From Amycolatopsis thermophila (lineage in GTDB: Bacteria; Actinomycetota; Actinomycetes; Mycobacteriales; Pseudonocardiaceae), in assembly GCF_030814215.1 (NCBI RefSeq), contig NZ_JAUSUT010000001.1, forward strand, positions 3,596,001 to 3,660,000: a stretch of DNA of 64,000 bases. Direction: 5' to 3'. A model generated the notes under the pieces. The model saw only the letters and a list, made by a program, of their open reading frames with translations, ran no database searches and was not told the DNA's origin. Below, piece after piece: positions 8,634 through 17,300 of the stretch (position 1 is the first letter of the stretch; every line of letters starts with the position of its first letter). The position numbers were made by a program, and so were the translations under genes.

Positions 8634-8657
8634 TTGTTCACTTGTTCACTTGTTCAC
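8634..8657. repeat. Three perfect TTGTTCAC direct repeats
   Basis: TTGTTCAC occurs three times head to tail (8634-8641, 8642-8649, 8650-8657), spanning the last codons and stop of the gene ending at 8638 and lying about 120 bp upstream of the SARP start. SARP proteins bind direct repeats, but usually with an 11- or 22-bp period, so this could be chance slippage. Confidence 0.7.
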
Positions 8658-9054
8658 CGGTTCCCACCGGACGCTTCGGCGCCTGCTCGGCGACGCGCGG
8701 CAGCTTCGGCCCGCCGCGTTCGTCGGCCGCGAGCCGCAGGCAGGCCAGCAGCCGCAGACCGGTCCACTCCTGGTCGGTCCAGCGTTCCGGCGGCTGCCAG
8801 CCGGTGCCCTCGGCCTGCGTCCACACGTCGTGCGCGTGGCCCGCGAGCAGGACGAGCCTGCTGACCGGCTCGTCGCGGGAGACCATGTCCTCTTCGCACC
8901 GCACCGCGTCGTCGACCGCGGTCAGGTGACGGGAGAAGGCCCGCCACAGCGAAGGGTCCCCGGCCAGCGCCTGCCAGCCGGGGTCGAGCCGCCCGGCGAT
9001 GCCGCGCAGCCAGCGCCGGGCGGATCGATCAGCCAGGTAGTCGGCCCACTGCAC
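8638..9054 (-). CDS. Small protein of unknown function
   Basis: 138 aa from a GTG at 9054 (VQWADYLADRSARRWLRGIAG). Trp-rich and helical, no signal peptide or membrane segment, no motif I recognise. It follows tex on the same strand with 28 bp between tex stop and this start, so probably co-transcribed. The longer reading frame that begins inside tex has a low-complexity Ala-rich start and is unlikely. Actinobacterial tex neighbours of this sort are usually annotated as hypothetical. Confidence 0.65.
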   Translation of the reverse strand: MQWADYLADRSARRWLRGIAGRLDPGWQALAGDPSLWRAFSRHLTAVDDAVRCEEDMVSRDEPVSRLVLLAGHAHDVWTQAEGTGWQPPERWTDQEWTGLRLLACLRLAADERGGPKLPRVAEQAPKRPVGTGEQVNK

Positions 9055-9082
9055 CCTTCGATGATGGACCCTGAACTGCGTT

Positions 9083-11422
9083 TTAGCGACCGTATCCAGC
9101 CTTTCGGAGGGCATCGGCCAGCGCACCGCCGCCGCCCGCGGGCTCGCGGCGCTTGGGCTGACCGCCCTTGCGCGGCTGGCCGCCGCGGCGCTCGCCGCCG
9201 CCTCCACCAGCCGGTTTGGCGCGGCCGCCGCCGACCTCGTCGTCCAGGCGCAACGTCAGCGAGATCCGCTTGCGCGGGATGTCGACCTCGAGCACCTTCA
9301 CCTTGACGATGTCACCCGGTTTGACTACCTCACGCGGGTCCTTGACGAAGTTCTTCGACATCGCCGACACGTGGACCAGACCGTCCTGGTGCACCCCGAT
9401 GTCGACGAACGCCCCGAACGCGGCGACGTTGGTGACCACGCCCTCCAGCCGCATGCCCGGCTTGAGGTCGCCGATCTTCTCCACACCCTCGGCGAAGGTG
9501 GCGGTCTTGAACGCCGGACGCGGGTCCCGGCCGGGTTTCTCCAGCTCGGCGAGGATGTCGGTGACGGTCGGCAGGCCGAACGTGTCGTCGACGAAGTCCT
9601 CCGGCCGCAGCTTGCGCAGCACCCGCTCGTTGCCGATCAGCTCACGCAGCTCGACACCGGTCTTGGACAGGATCCGCCGCACGACCGGGTAGGCCTCGGG
9701 GTGCACGCTGGAGGAGTCGAGCGGGTCGTCGCCGCCGCGGATGCGCAGGAAGCCGGCGCACTGCTCGAACGCCTTCGGACCCAGCCGCGGCACCTCCTTC
9801 AGCGCCGAGCGCGACCGGAACGGGCCGTGCGCGTCACGGTGGCCGACGATGTTCTCGGCCAGGCCCGCGGTGATGCCGGAAACCCTGGTCAGCAGGGGCG
9901 CCGAGGCGGTGTTGACGTCCACGCCGACGGCGTTCACGCAGTCCTCGACGACCGCGTCCAGCGACCGCGACAGCGACACCTCGGACACGTCGTGCTGGTA
10001 CTGGCCCACGCCGATCGACTTCGGGTCGATCTTCACCAGCTCGGCCAGCGGGTCCTGCAGCCGCCGCGCGATCGAGACCGCGCCGCGCAGCGACACGTCC
10101 AGCTCGGGCAGCTCCTGCGAGGCGAACGCCGACGCCGAGTAGACCGACGCGCCGGCCTCGGACACGACCGCCTTGGTCAGGTTCAGCTCGGGATGCCGCT
10201 TGATCAGCTCGGCGGCGAGTTTGTCGGTCTCCCGTGACGCGGTGCCGTTGCCGATCGCGATCAGGTCCACCGAATGGGCGGCGCAGAGCTTCGCCAGCTC
10301 GTCGATCGCCTGGTCCCAGCGGTTCTGCGGCTGGTGCGGGTAGATCGTGTGGGTGTTGACGACCTTGCCGGTCGCGTCCACCACGGCGACCTTCACACCG
10401 GTGCGGAAACCGGGGTCCAGACCCATCGTCGCGCGGGTGCCCGCCGGGGCGGCCAGCAGCAGGTCGCGCAGGTTGGCGGCGAACACGTTCACCGCGTCCT
10501 CCTCGGCCTTCTGCCGCAGCCGCATCCGCAGGTCGATACCCAGGTGCAGGAGGATCTTGGTGCGCCACGCCCAGCGCACGGTGTCCTGCAGCCACTTGTC
10601 GGCCGGGCGGCCCTCGTTGGTGATGCCGAAGCGCTGCGCGATGCGGCGCTCGTAGTCCGACGGCCCGGTCTTCGGCTCGTCGGACGGTTCTTCGGGTTCG
10701 ACGGTGAGGTCGAGGACGTCTTCCTTCTCCCCGCGCAGCATGGCGAGCACGCGGTGGGAGGGCATCTTCGTGAACGGCTCGGCGAAGTCGAAGTAGTCGG
10801 CGAACTTCGCGCCCTCGGTCTCCTTGCCCTGGCGGACCTTCGACGAGAAGTAGCCTTCGGTCCACATCTTCTCGCGCAGTTCGCCGATCAGGTCGGCGTC
10901 CTCACCGAAACGCTCGACCAGGATCGCGCGCGCACCGTCCAGGGCGGCCTGCGCGTCCGCGACGCCCTTCTCCGGGTCGACGAACACCGCGGCGGCGGCC
11001 TGCGGGTCGGTGTTCGGGTCGTTGAGGAGGCCGTCGGCCAGCGGTTCCAGGCCGGCCTCGCGGGCGATCTGGGCCTTGGTGCGCCGCTTCGGCTTGTAGG
11101 GGAGGTAGATGTCCTCCAGGCGCGCCTTGGTGTCCGCGGCGCGGATCTGCTCGGCGAGCTCCTCGGTCAGTTTGCCCTGGCTGTCGATCGACTCCAGGAT
11201 CGCGGCCCGCCGCTCGTCGAGCTCCCGCAGGTACCGCAGCCGGTCCTCCAGCGTGCGCAGCTGTGCGTCGTCGAGGGCGCCGGTCACCTCCTTGCGGTAC
11301 CGCGCGATGAACGGCACGGTCGCCCCGCCGTCGAGCAGGTCCACGGCGGCTTTGACCTGCCCTTCGCGGACGCCGAGCTCCTCGGCGATCTTCTGCTCGA
11401 TCGACTGCACGGCCACTGTCAC
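9083..11422 (-). CDS. tex: Tex-family RNA-binding transcription accessory protein
   Basis: 779 aa from a GTG at 11422 ([18 protein letters not shown]), which has AGGGAG 11 bases upstream. Order of domains: Tex-like N-terminal helical region with [16 protein letters not shown] near residue 40, YqgF/RNase H-like region ([16 protein letters not shown]) mid-protein, helix-hairpin-helix ([15 protein letters not shown]), and a C-terminal S1 domain ([20 protein letters not shown]). A basic Gly/Arg/Lys-rich tail ends the protein, typical of actinobacterial Tex. Binds nucleic acid and affects transcription and stress tolerance. An upstream GTG at 11434 overlaps the ribosome site and is less likely. 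Confidence 0.95.
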   Translation of the reverse strand: MTVAVQSIEQKIAEELGVREGQVKAAVDLLDGGATVPFIARYRKEVTGALDDAQLRTLEDRLRYLRELDERRAAILESIDSQGKLTEELAEQIRAADTKARLEDIYLPYKPKRRTKAQIAREAGLEPLADGLLNDPNTDPQAAAAVFVDPEKGVADAQAALDGARAILVERFGEDADLIGELREKMWTEGYFSSKVRQGKETEGAKFADYFDFAEPFTKMPSHRVLAMLRGEKEDVLDLTVEPEEPSDEPKTGPSDYERRIAQRFGITNEGRPADKWLQDTVRWAWRTKILLHLGIDLRMRLRQKAEEDAVNVFAANLRDLLLAAPAGTRATMGLDPGFRTGVKVAVVDATGKVVNTHTIYPHQPQNRWDQAIDELAKLCAAHSVDLIAIGNGTASRETDKLAAELIKRHPELNLTKAVVSEAGASVYSASAFASQELPELDVSLRGAVSIARRLQDPLAELVKIDPKSIGVGQYQHDVSEVSLSRSLDAVVEDCVNAVGVDVNTASAPLLTRVSGITAGLAENIVGHRDAHGPFRSRSALKEVPRLGPKAFEQCAGFLRIRGGDDPLDSSSVHPEAYPVVRRILSKTGVELRELIGNERVLRKLRPEDFVDDTFGLPTVTDILAELEKPGRDPRPAFKTATFAEGVEKIGDLKPGMRLEGVVTNVAAFGAFVDIGVHQDGLVHVSAMSKNFVKDPREVVKPGDIVKVKVLEVDIPRKRISLTLRLDDEVGGGRAKPAGGGGGERRGGQPRKGGQPKRREPAGGGGALADALRKAGYGR

Positions 11423-11591
11423 GATGCTGATCACTCCCTGCTCGCGGTTGCGGGGGCCAATTCTGCCTGCGCCGGGTCGGGGCGGGCACGGAAGGGGGGC
11501 CCGCCGTTGCCGAACCGGAAGCAACGACGCGGTAACCAACCGGGGGCCGGCCGCGACCTCGGGGTGTCGGGTCGACGTGGGGCGGGTGTGG

Positions 11592-11849
11592 ATGGACGGG
11601 TCACGCGGGGTGCGCCGGGTGCGGGTGGGGATGCAGCTCCGGCGGGTGCGGGTCGACCGGCCCGGCGGCGAGACCGTCGCGCTCTGCTACCCGGGGATGC
11701 TGCTGACCTGCTACGAGGACGCGCGCAAGGTCTGCGAACGGTGGGTTCCGCTGGGCGCGGAGCCCACCGAGGAGGACGACGAGCGGCTCATCGACGCGTT
11801 GCACGCCGCGATGGTGTGGCGGAACCGCCTGGACGAGGACCGCCCCTGA
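11592..11849 (+). CDS. Small acidic/basic protein of unknown function
   Basis: 85 aa from ATG 11592; an internal ATG at 11631, preceded by GGTGGGG, would give 72 aa. Contains [21 protein letters not shown] and an acidic C-terminus ([18 protein letters not shown]). Divergent from tex. Codon third positions are G/C-rich throughout, which supports coding. No family recognised. The remaining sequence to 11946 shows only a short GC hairpin. Confidence 0.55.
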   Translation: MDGSRGVRRVRVGMQLRRVRVDRPGGETVALCYPGMLLTCYEDARKVCERWVPLGAEPTEEDDERLIDALHAAMVWRNRLDEDRP

Positions 11850-11951
11850 CCGCCACGGCGCTCGCTTCTTGGCGCGGGTACCGGCGGTGCTGCCGGCAAT
11901 CCCTCCTCGCCGAAAGCCTGTCGAGGCGTGACCGGCGCGCGGCCGCCCTAG

Positions 11952-12181
11952 GTGTACTTGGCCAGGACGTTGGTGGCGGCGGGTTGCTGTTGACGTGGGG
12001 AGGGGCCTCCGGCTGGGGTGTGGCTTGTCCAGGACCCACGCCAGGCCGGAGGCTCTCGTGTGCCGCGGTGATGCCCGCACGACGTTCTTGGGCAGGTTGC
12101 TGATTGTTCAGCGGGGCGCTGGTCGCAGGCGTTCATCAAGCCCCACTGCCCGCCTGCCACCAACTTGATCGCCACGTACAC
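11952..12181. mobile_element. MITE-like element with 32-bp imperfect terminal inverted repeats
   Basis: Left end GTGTACTTGGCCAGGACGTT (continuing GGTGGCGGCGGG) at 11952 and the complement of GTGTACGTGGCGATCAAGTT (continuing GGTGGCAGGCGGG) ending at 12181 match at roughly 26 of 32 positions. Both ends are flanked by CTAG (11948-11951 and 12182-12185). The interior has a GCCTCCGGC hairpin near 12005-12055 and no transposase that I can recognise. The right CTAG supplies the TAG stop of the MarR gene. Same target tetranucleotide as the element at 4694-5043 but a different terminal repeat, so a different family. Confidence 0.7.
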
Positions 12182-12592
12182 CTAGGACGGCGGGCTCAGC
12201 TTCAGCAGGAGGCGGTGCAGTTCCGCGCGTTCCGCCGCGCTCAGCCGGCCGAGCATCGACTCGTCCACCTTGCGCGCCAGGGGATCGGCCTCGCGCACCG
12301 CGGCTTCGCCGAGTTCGGTGAGCCGCAGGATCCGGCGGCGGCGGTCCGTGCCGATCGTGCGCGTGATCAGTCCGCGCTGCTCCAGCCGCAGCATCAGGTT
12401 CGCCAGTGTCGCCTTGTCGATCGCGGCCTGCTGACCCGCGCTCGCCTGGTCCACGTCGTCCCCGTCGGCGACCGCCTTGAGGACGGCGTACTGCGGCTTC
12501 GTCAGCGTGGGCAGTTCGGCCTGCCAGCGGGCGCCGTGCTCCTGCAGGGCGCGGCGCATGACGTGGAACACGGCTTCGTCGACAACGGTCAT
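12182..12592 (-). CDS. MarR-family transcriptional regulator
   Basis: 136 aa. Winged-helix core: TLTKPQYAVLKAV, ATLANLMLRLEQRGLITRT and the wing DRRRRILRLTELG. MarR proteins are dimeric repressors released by phenolic ligands. It is divergent from the decarboxylase operon with start codons 56 bp apart and a perfect 14-bp palindrome in between, so it most likely represses vdcBCD until an aromatic acid is present. Its stop codon lies in the right flank of a MITE-like element. Confidence 0.88.
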   Translation of the reverse strand: MTVVDEAVFHVMRRALQEHGARWQAELPTLTKPQYAVLKAVADGDDVDQASAGQQAAIDKATLANLMLRLEQRGLITRTIGTDRRRRILRLTELGEAAVREADPLARKVDESMLGRLSAAERAELHRLLLKLSPPS

Positions 12593-12619
12593 GACCGCAT
12601 GTTAGTGTGAACACGAAAG

Positions 12620-12633
12620 GTTCGTATACGAAC
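12620..12633. promoter_or_regulatory. MarR operator (perfect palindrome)
   Basis: GTTCGTATACGAAC is a perfect 14-bp palindrome, AT-rich in a GC-rich background, placed in the middle of the 56-bp region between the divergent marR and ubiX starts, 15 bp before the ubiX start codon. Binding there would block both promoters. Confidence 0.7.
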
Positions 12634-12648
12634 TACTTGGGAGGCGTG

Positions 12649-13215
12649 ATGCGGCTGATCGTCGCGATGACGGGGGCCACCGGCGCGCCACTCGGGGTCC
12701 GCCTGCTCGAAGCGCTGCACGACCTGCCCGACGTCGAGACGCACCTCGTGCTGTCCCGGTGGGCGCGCACCACGATCGAGCTGGAAACCCCTTACAGCGC
12801 ACGGGAAGTCGCCAAGCTCGCCGAGGTCGTGCACGGGGCCGGGGACCAGGCCGCGACGATCTCGTCCGGCTCCTTCCGCACCGACGGGATGGTCGTCGTC
12901 CCGTGCAGCATGAAGACGGTCGCCGGGATCCGCGCCGGGTACGCCGACGGGCTCGTCGGCCGCGCGGCCGACGTCGTGCTCAAGGAGCAACGCCGGCTCG
13001 TCCTGGTGCCGCGCGAGACGCCGCTGAGCGAGATCCACCTGGACAACCTGCTCGCGCTGGCCCGGATGGGCGTGCGGATCGTGCCGCCGATGCCCGCCTT
13101 CTACAACCACCCGCAATCCGTGGACGACGTCGTCGACCACGTCGTCACCCGCGTGCTGGACCAGTTCGACCTGCCCGCGCCGAACGCCCGCCGCTGGTCC
13201 GGTCTGCACCGATAG
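12649..13215 (+). CDS. vdcB: UbiX-type flavin prenyltransferase (VdcB-like)
   Basis: 188 aa, start ATG 12649 with GGGAGG upstream. N-terminal IVAMTGATGAPLGVRLLEAL and the SSGSF motif of UbiX flavoproteins, later VVVPCSMKT and FYNHPQSVDDVVDH. UbiX joins dimethylallyl phosphate to FMN to make prenylated FMN, the cofactor of UbiD. Immediately upstream of a UbiD gene and a VdcD gene, the arrangement of the Streptomyces vanillate decarboxylase operon vdcBCD. Gene symbol is by this synteny. Confidence 0.9.
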   Translation: MRLIVAMTGATGAPLGVRLLEALHDLPDVETHLVLSRWARTTIELETPYSAREVAKLAEVVHGAGDQAATISSGSFRTDGMVVVPCSMKTVAGIRAGYADGLVGRAADVVLKEQRRLVLVPRETPLSEIHLDNLLALARMGVRIVPPMPAFYNHPQSVDDVVDHVVTRVLDQFDLPAPNARRWSGLHR

Positions 13216-13225
13216 GAGGAAACCC

Positions 13226-14647
13226 GTGCCCTACGACGACTTCCGGTCGTTCCTGCACACCTTGGACGTGGAAGGGCAACTGCTGCGGATCACCGAGGAG
13301 GTCGCGCCCGAACCCGACCTCGGCGCCGCCGCGAACGCCGCCCCGCGCCTGGGCGACAAGGCGCCCGCGCTGTATTTCGACAACGTCACCGGCTTCACCG
13401 ACGCGCGGATCGCGCTGAACGTGCACGGATCCTGGGCCAACCACGCGCTGGCGATGGGACTGCCGCCGCAGACCGGGATCAAGGAGCAGGTCGCCGAGTT
13501 CATCCGGCGCTGGGAGGACTTCCCGGTACCCGTCGAGCGGCGGGAGAACCCGCCGTGGGCGGAGAACGTGCTCGAGGGCGACGACGTCGACCTGTTCCGG
13601 GTGCTGCCGCTGTTCCGGCTCAACGACGGCGACGGCGGGTTCTACCTGGACAAGGCGGCGGTGGTGTCCCGTGACCCGGAGGACCCGGAGAACTTCGGCA
13701 AGCAGAACGTCGGCGTGTACCGGATGGAGGTCAAGGGGCGCGCCAAGCTCGGGCTGCAGCCGGTGCCGATGCACGACATCGCGCTGCACCTGGCCAAGGC
13801 CGAGGAGAACGGCTCGGACCTGCCGGTCGCGATCGCGCTGGGCAACGACCCGGTGATCTCGATCGTCGCGGCCACCCCGATGGCCTACGACCAGAGCGAG
13901 TACGAGATGGCCGGAGCCCTGCGCGGCGCCCCGGCGCCGGTCGCGACCGCGCCGCTGACCGGGCTGGACGTGCCGTGGGGGTCCGAGGTGATCCTGGAGG
14001 GCGTCATCGAGGGCCGCAAACGCGAGATCGAGGGGCCGTTCGGCGAGTTCACCGGCCACTACTCGGGCGGCCGGAACATGGCCGTGGTGCGCATCGACCG
14101 GATCTCCCACCGGACCAACCCGATCTTCGAGTCGCTGTACCTCGGCATGCCGTGGACGGAGATCGACTTCCTGATGGCGGCCAACACGTGCGTGCCGATC
14201 CACCAGCAGCTCAAGGAAGCGTTCCCGGAGGTGCAGGCGGTCAACGCGATGTACACGCACGGCCTGCTCGCGATCATCTCGACGAAGAAGCGCTACGGCG
14301 GGTTCGCGAAGGCCGTCGGGATGCGGGCGATGACCACGCCGCACGGGCTCGGGTACGTCAAGACCGTGATCGTGGTGGACGAGGACGTGGACCCGTTCAA
14401 CCTGCCGCAGGTGATGTGGGCACTGTCCACAAAGGTCAACCCGGCGGGCGATCTGGTGAACATCCCGAACCTGCCGGTGCTGGAACTGGATCCCGGATCG
14501 CAGCCCGCGGGGATCACCAACAAGATGATCATCGACGCGACGACGCCCGTCGCGCCCGACGATCGCGGCCACTACAGCCAGCCGGTGCGCGACCTGCCCG
14601 AAGCCGCGGCGTGGCTGACGAAGTTGCAGGGAATGCTGGCGCGGTAA
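13226..14647 (+). CDS. vdcC: UbiD-family non-oxidative hydroxyarylic acid decarboxylase (VdcC-like)
   Basis: 473 aa, GTG start at 13226 after AGGAGG. UbiD fold with an N-terminal DDFRSFLHTLDVEGQL, the region GPFGEFTGHYSGGRNM and the conserved metal/prFMN-binding ENVGVYRMEV-type stretch (here KQNVGVYRMEVKGR). The DPGSQPAGITNKMIIDAT end is typical of the VdcC/ShdC subgroup. Uses prenylated FMN to decarboxylate aromatic acids such as vanillate, 4-hydroxybenzoate or protocatechuate to guaiacol, phenol or catechol. Which acid is used cannot be read from sequence. Confidence 0.9.
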   Translation: MPYDDFRSFLHTLDVEGQLLRITEEVAPEPDLGAAANAAPRLGDKAPALYFDNVTGFTDARIALNVHGSWANHALAMGLPPQTGIKEQVAEFIRRWEDFPVPVERRENPPWAENVLEGDDVDLFRVLPLFRLNDGDGGFYLDKAAVVSRDPEDPENFGKQNVGVYRMEVKGRAKLGLQPVPMHDIALHLAKAEENGSDLPVAIALGNDPVISIVAATPMAYDQSEYEMAGALRGAPAPVATAPLTGLDVPWGSEVILEGVIEGRKREIEGPFGEFTGHYSGGRNMAVVRIDRISHRTNPIFESLYLGMPWTEIDFLMAANTCVPIHQQLKEAFPEVQAVNAMYTHGLLAIISTKKRYGGFAKAVGMRAMTTPHGLGYVKTVIVVDEDVDPFNLPQVMWALSTKVNPAGDLVNIPNLPVLELDPGSQPAGITNKMIIDATTPVAPDDRGHYSQPVRDLPEAAAWLTKLQGMLAR

Positions 14648-14657
14648 GGAGAAACCG

Positions 14658-14882
14658 ATGTGCCCACGTTGTGAGTTCGAGACGGTGACGAAGCTGGCCG
14701 ACTCGCCGGTCGCCGGGGTGTGGGAGGTGCTGCAGTGCCAGCGGTGCCTCTACACCTGGCGGACGACCGAGCCGCCGCGGCGGACGACCCGGGAGCACTA
14801 CCCGGAGGAGTTCCGCATGACCCAGGCCGACATCGACAACGCCCCCGAGGTGCCGGCCGTGCCGCCGCTGCGGGTGCGCTGA
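14658..14882 (+). CDS. vdcD: VdcD-like small accessory subunit
   Basis: 74 aa, ATG 14658 with AAGGAG upstream. Two CxxC pairs (MCPRCE at residues 2-5 and CQRC near 34-37) suggest a zinc-ribbon; GVWEVLQCQRCLYTWR closely follows the VdcD/LpdD/ShdD pattern. Required along with B and C subunits in hydroxyarylic acid decarboxylases of this type. Overlaps the next start by one base (TGATG). Confidence 0.88.
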   Translation: MCPRCEFETVTKLADSPVAGVWEVLQCQRCLYTWRTTEPPRRTTREHYPEEFRMTQADIDNAPEVPAVPPLRVR

Positions 14883-15106
14883 TGGCCGACACGCTGATGT
14901 GGGAGGTGCGGGCGGCACCCGGCCGGCGCGACGAGCTGCTCGCCTGGGTGGAGTCGGCGATCCCCGGCCCGGCCGAGGTGTACCTCGGCGGGCCGGACCG
15001 GGTGGTGGTGATCGCCCGCGGGGTCTCGCGGCTGCCGGAGCCGCCGCCGGAGCTGCTGGCGCGGCCGGTGGCGCAGTGGCCGTTCACGTTCCACCGGTCG
15101 CTGTAG
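14882..15106 (+). CDS. Small fourth protein of the decarboxylase operon, unknown
   Basis: 74 aa, ATG overlaps the vdcD stop. MADTLMWEVRAAPGRRDELLAW followed by beta-rich DRVVVIARGVSRL resembles a small ferredoxin-like alpha/beta fold (antibiotic monooxygenase or stress-responsive barrel type), but no diagnostic motif is present. Tight coupling says it works with the decarboxylase. The 191 bp after it contains no gene I can support. Confidence 0.7.
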   Translation: MADTLMWEVRAAPGRRDELLAWVESAIPGPAEVYLGGPDRVVVIARGVSRLPEPPPELLARPVAQWPFTFHRSL

Positions 15107-15297
15107 CCGGGCGCCTTCGGGGTCACGATTTCCGGGTCGGCGCGTGTCCGGGCGCGGCGCCGCTGGCCATCGACGGCGAGCTCGGGGCGGCCGTGCGCAG
15201 GGGAATCCAGCCGAACATCCCGCTCGTCCGTGCCAACCCGGCGCGACTGTGCGAAGCTCCCCATGTCATTGGGTCAGCGCGGACTTGGAGGGCGTAC

Positions 15298-16044
15298 ATG
15301 GAGCGGGTCGGCAACGGCGAGCACGTCGTGATCGTGCTGCACGGCTGGTTCGGGTCGTCGACGGCGTGGGAGGAGCTCACCCCGCACCTCGACGCCGAAC
15401 GGTTCAGCTACCTCTTCCCGGATTTCCGCGGGTACGGTACCCGCCGGGACGAGCCCGGCGCGCACACCATCGCGGAGATGGCCGCCGACGTGCTCCTGCT
15501 CGCCGACGAGCTGGGCGTCGACCGGTTCTCGCTGGTCGGGCACTCGATGGGCGGCAGCGTGATGCAGTACGTCCTCGCGGAGGCACCCGGGCGGGTCCGG
15601 TCGCTCTTCGGCATCTCCCCGGTGCCCGCGAGCGGGGTGCCCATGGACGAGCAGACCTGGCAGCTGTTCAGCAGCGCGGCCAACGACCCGGCGAGCCGCC
15701 GCGCGATCATCGACTTCACCACCGGCGGCCGCCACCCGGACGCGTGGCTCGAGGGCATGGTCATCCACTCGCTGGAGAACTCCGACAAGACCGCGTTCGG
15801 CGAGTACCTGCAGGCGTGGGCGAAGACCGACTTCTCCGAGCGGATCGCCGGCAACGAGGTGCCGATCAAGGTCGTCGTCGGCGAGCACGACCCCGCGCTG
15901 AGCGAGGAGGTCATGCTGGGGACGTTCGGGCGGTGGTACCCGAAGCTCGAGCTGGAAGTGCTGCCCGACGCCGGGCACTACGCCGCCGACGAGGTGCCGG
16001 TGACGCTGGCCAACATGATCGAAGTGTTCCTGGACGAGCACTGA
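15298..16044 (+). CDS. Alpha/beta-fold hydrolase
   Basis: 248 aa, ATG 15298 with GGAGGG upstream. LHGWFGSSTAWEEL oxyanion region, nucleophile elbow GHSMGGS near residue 84 (Ser), acid VGEHDPALS and catalytic His in DAGHYAADE. Sequence start is close to the catalytic core, so it is a minimal hydrolase (esterase, lactonase or C-C hydrolase). Coupled by a 1-base overlap to the P450 that follows, suggesting a hydroxylation-then-hydrolysis or reverse order on one substrate. Confidence 0.88.
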   Translation: MERVGNGEHVVIVLHGWFGSSTAWEELTPHLDAERFSYLFPDFRGYGTRRDEPGAHTIAEMAADVLLLADELGVDRFSLVGHSMGGSVMQYVLAEAPGRVRSLFGISPVPASGVPMDEQTWQLFSSAANDPASRRAIIDFTTGGRHPDAWLEGMVIHSLENSDKTAFGEYLQAWAKTDFSERIAGNEVPIKVVVGEHDPALSEEVMLGTFGRWYPKLELEVLPDAGHYAADEVPVTLANMIEVFLDEH

Positions 16045-17279
16045 TGTCCGAGGTGGACGTCTTCGACCCGAGGGTGTTCGCCCGCGGCGTGCCGCACGAC
16101 GAGCTGCGCCGGTTGCGGGACGCGGAACCGGTCGCGTGGCAGGACGAACACGAGGTGCTCGACTGGCCGTCCGGGCCGGGCTACTGGGCGGTGACCCGCT
16201 ACGCCGACGTGAAGCACGTGCTGCGGACGCCCGAGGTGTACTCGTCGTGGCTGGGCGCCACGCAGATCCGCGACCCCGAACCGGACGACCTCGCGTTCAT
16301 CCGGCGCATGATCCTCAACATGGACCCGCCGGAGCACAACCGGTTGCGGCGCATCGTGTCCGCGGTGTTCACCCGGCGCCGCCTGGAACGCTCGGCCGAG
16401 CAGATCGCCGAGCGGGCCAGGGCGCTGATCGGGGCGGTCGTGCCGCGCGGGCAGTGCGATCTGCCGGTCGAGGTCACCGACGACTTCCCGCTGCTCAACC
16501 TCGCCGAGCTGATCGGGGTGCCGCCGCAGGACCGCGGGCTGCTGCTGAAGTGGACCAACCGCGTCATCGGCTACCAGGACCCCGAGCACGCCGAGGTCGT
16601 GCGCGGGCCGGACGGCAAACCGGTCAACCCGCGGTCACCGGCGATGCTCGCCGACATGTTCGACTACGCGCAGTCGCTGGCGGAGGCGAAGCGGCGCGAG
16701 CCCGCGGACGACCTGATGACGGCGCTGGTCCAGGCCACTGTGGACGGCCGGTCCCTGGATGACGCCGAGTTGCGGATGTTCTTCTTCCTGATGGTGATCG
16801 CCGGGAACGACACGGTGCGCAGCGCGCTGCCCGGCGGGGTTCTGGCGCTGGTGCAGCACCCGGCGGAGTACCGGCGGTTGCGGGCCGACCCGTCGCTGGT
16901 GCCGTCGGCGGTGGAGGAGATGCTGCGGTGGCACCCGCCGGTGCTGACGTTCCGGCGCACCGCCGCGCGCGACACCGAGCTGGGCGGGCAGCGGATCGCC
17001 GCCGGGGACAAGGTGGTCGTGTACTTCGCGTCGGCGCACTACGACGAGCGGGCCTTCCCGGACCCGTACCGGTTCGACGTGTCGCGATCGCCGAACGACC
17101 ACCTGGCGTTCGGGCAGGGGCCGCACCTGTGCCTGGGGGCGCACTTCGGGCGGTTGCAGATGCGGGTGTTCTTCCGGGAGTTCCTGACGATGCTGCCGGA
17201 GGTCCGGTTGGGAGGCGAGGTGCGGCGGTTGACGTCGAACTTCATCAACGGGATCACACATCTGCCGCTGGTGTGGTGA
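16044..17279 (+). CDS. Cytochrome P450
   Basis: 411 aa soluble bacterial P450. I-helix AGNDTVRSA near residue 252 (oxygen-activating acid/Thr pair), ExxR in EEMLRWHPP, and the heme loop FGQGPHLCLGAHFGR with its Cys ligand near residue 358. Close in style to the CYP125/CYP142/CYP124-like group active on steroid and aliphatic substrates, but CYP assignment is not possible by eye. No ferredoxin or reductase gene adjoins. Ends 21 bp before the convergent pxpA stop. Confidence 0.93.
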   Translation: MSEVDVFDPRVFARGVPHDELRRLRDAEPVAWQDEHEVLDWPSGPGYWAVTRYADVKHVLRTPEVYSSWLGATQIRDPEPDDLAFIRRMILNMDPPEHNRLRRIVSAVFTRRRLERSAEQIAERARALIGAVVPRGQCDLPVEVTDDFPLLNLAELIGVPPQDRGLLLKWTNRVIGYQDPEHAEVVRGPDGKPVNPRSPAMLADMFDYAQSLAEAKRREPADDLMTALVQATVDGRSLDDAELRMFFFLMVIAGNDTVRSALPGGVLALVQHPAEYRRLRADPSLVPSAVEEMLRWHPPVLTFRRTAARDTELGGQRIAAGDKVVVYFASAHYDERAFPDPYRFDVSRSPNDHLAFGQGPHLCLGAHFGRLQMRVFFREFLTMLPEVRLGGEVRRLTSNFINGITHLPLVW

Positions 17280-17300
17280 GGCGGGGCCACGACGTAGCGG

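Noticed and set aside
8638-9207. Longer form of the small gene after tex, starting inside tex
   Set aside because: The added 51 residues are Ala/Ser low-complexity antisense-free overlap with the tex tail; the GTG at 9054 gives a compact gene without overlap.
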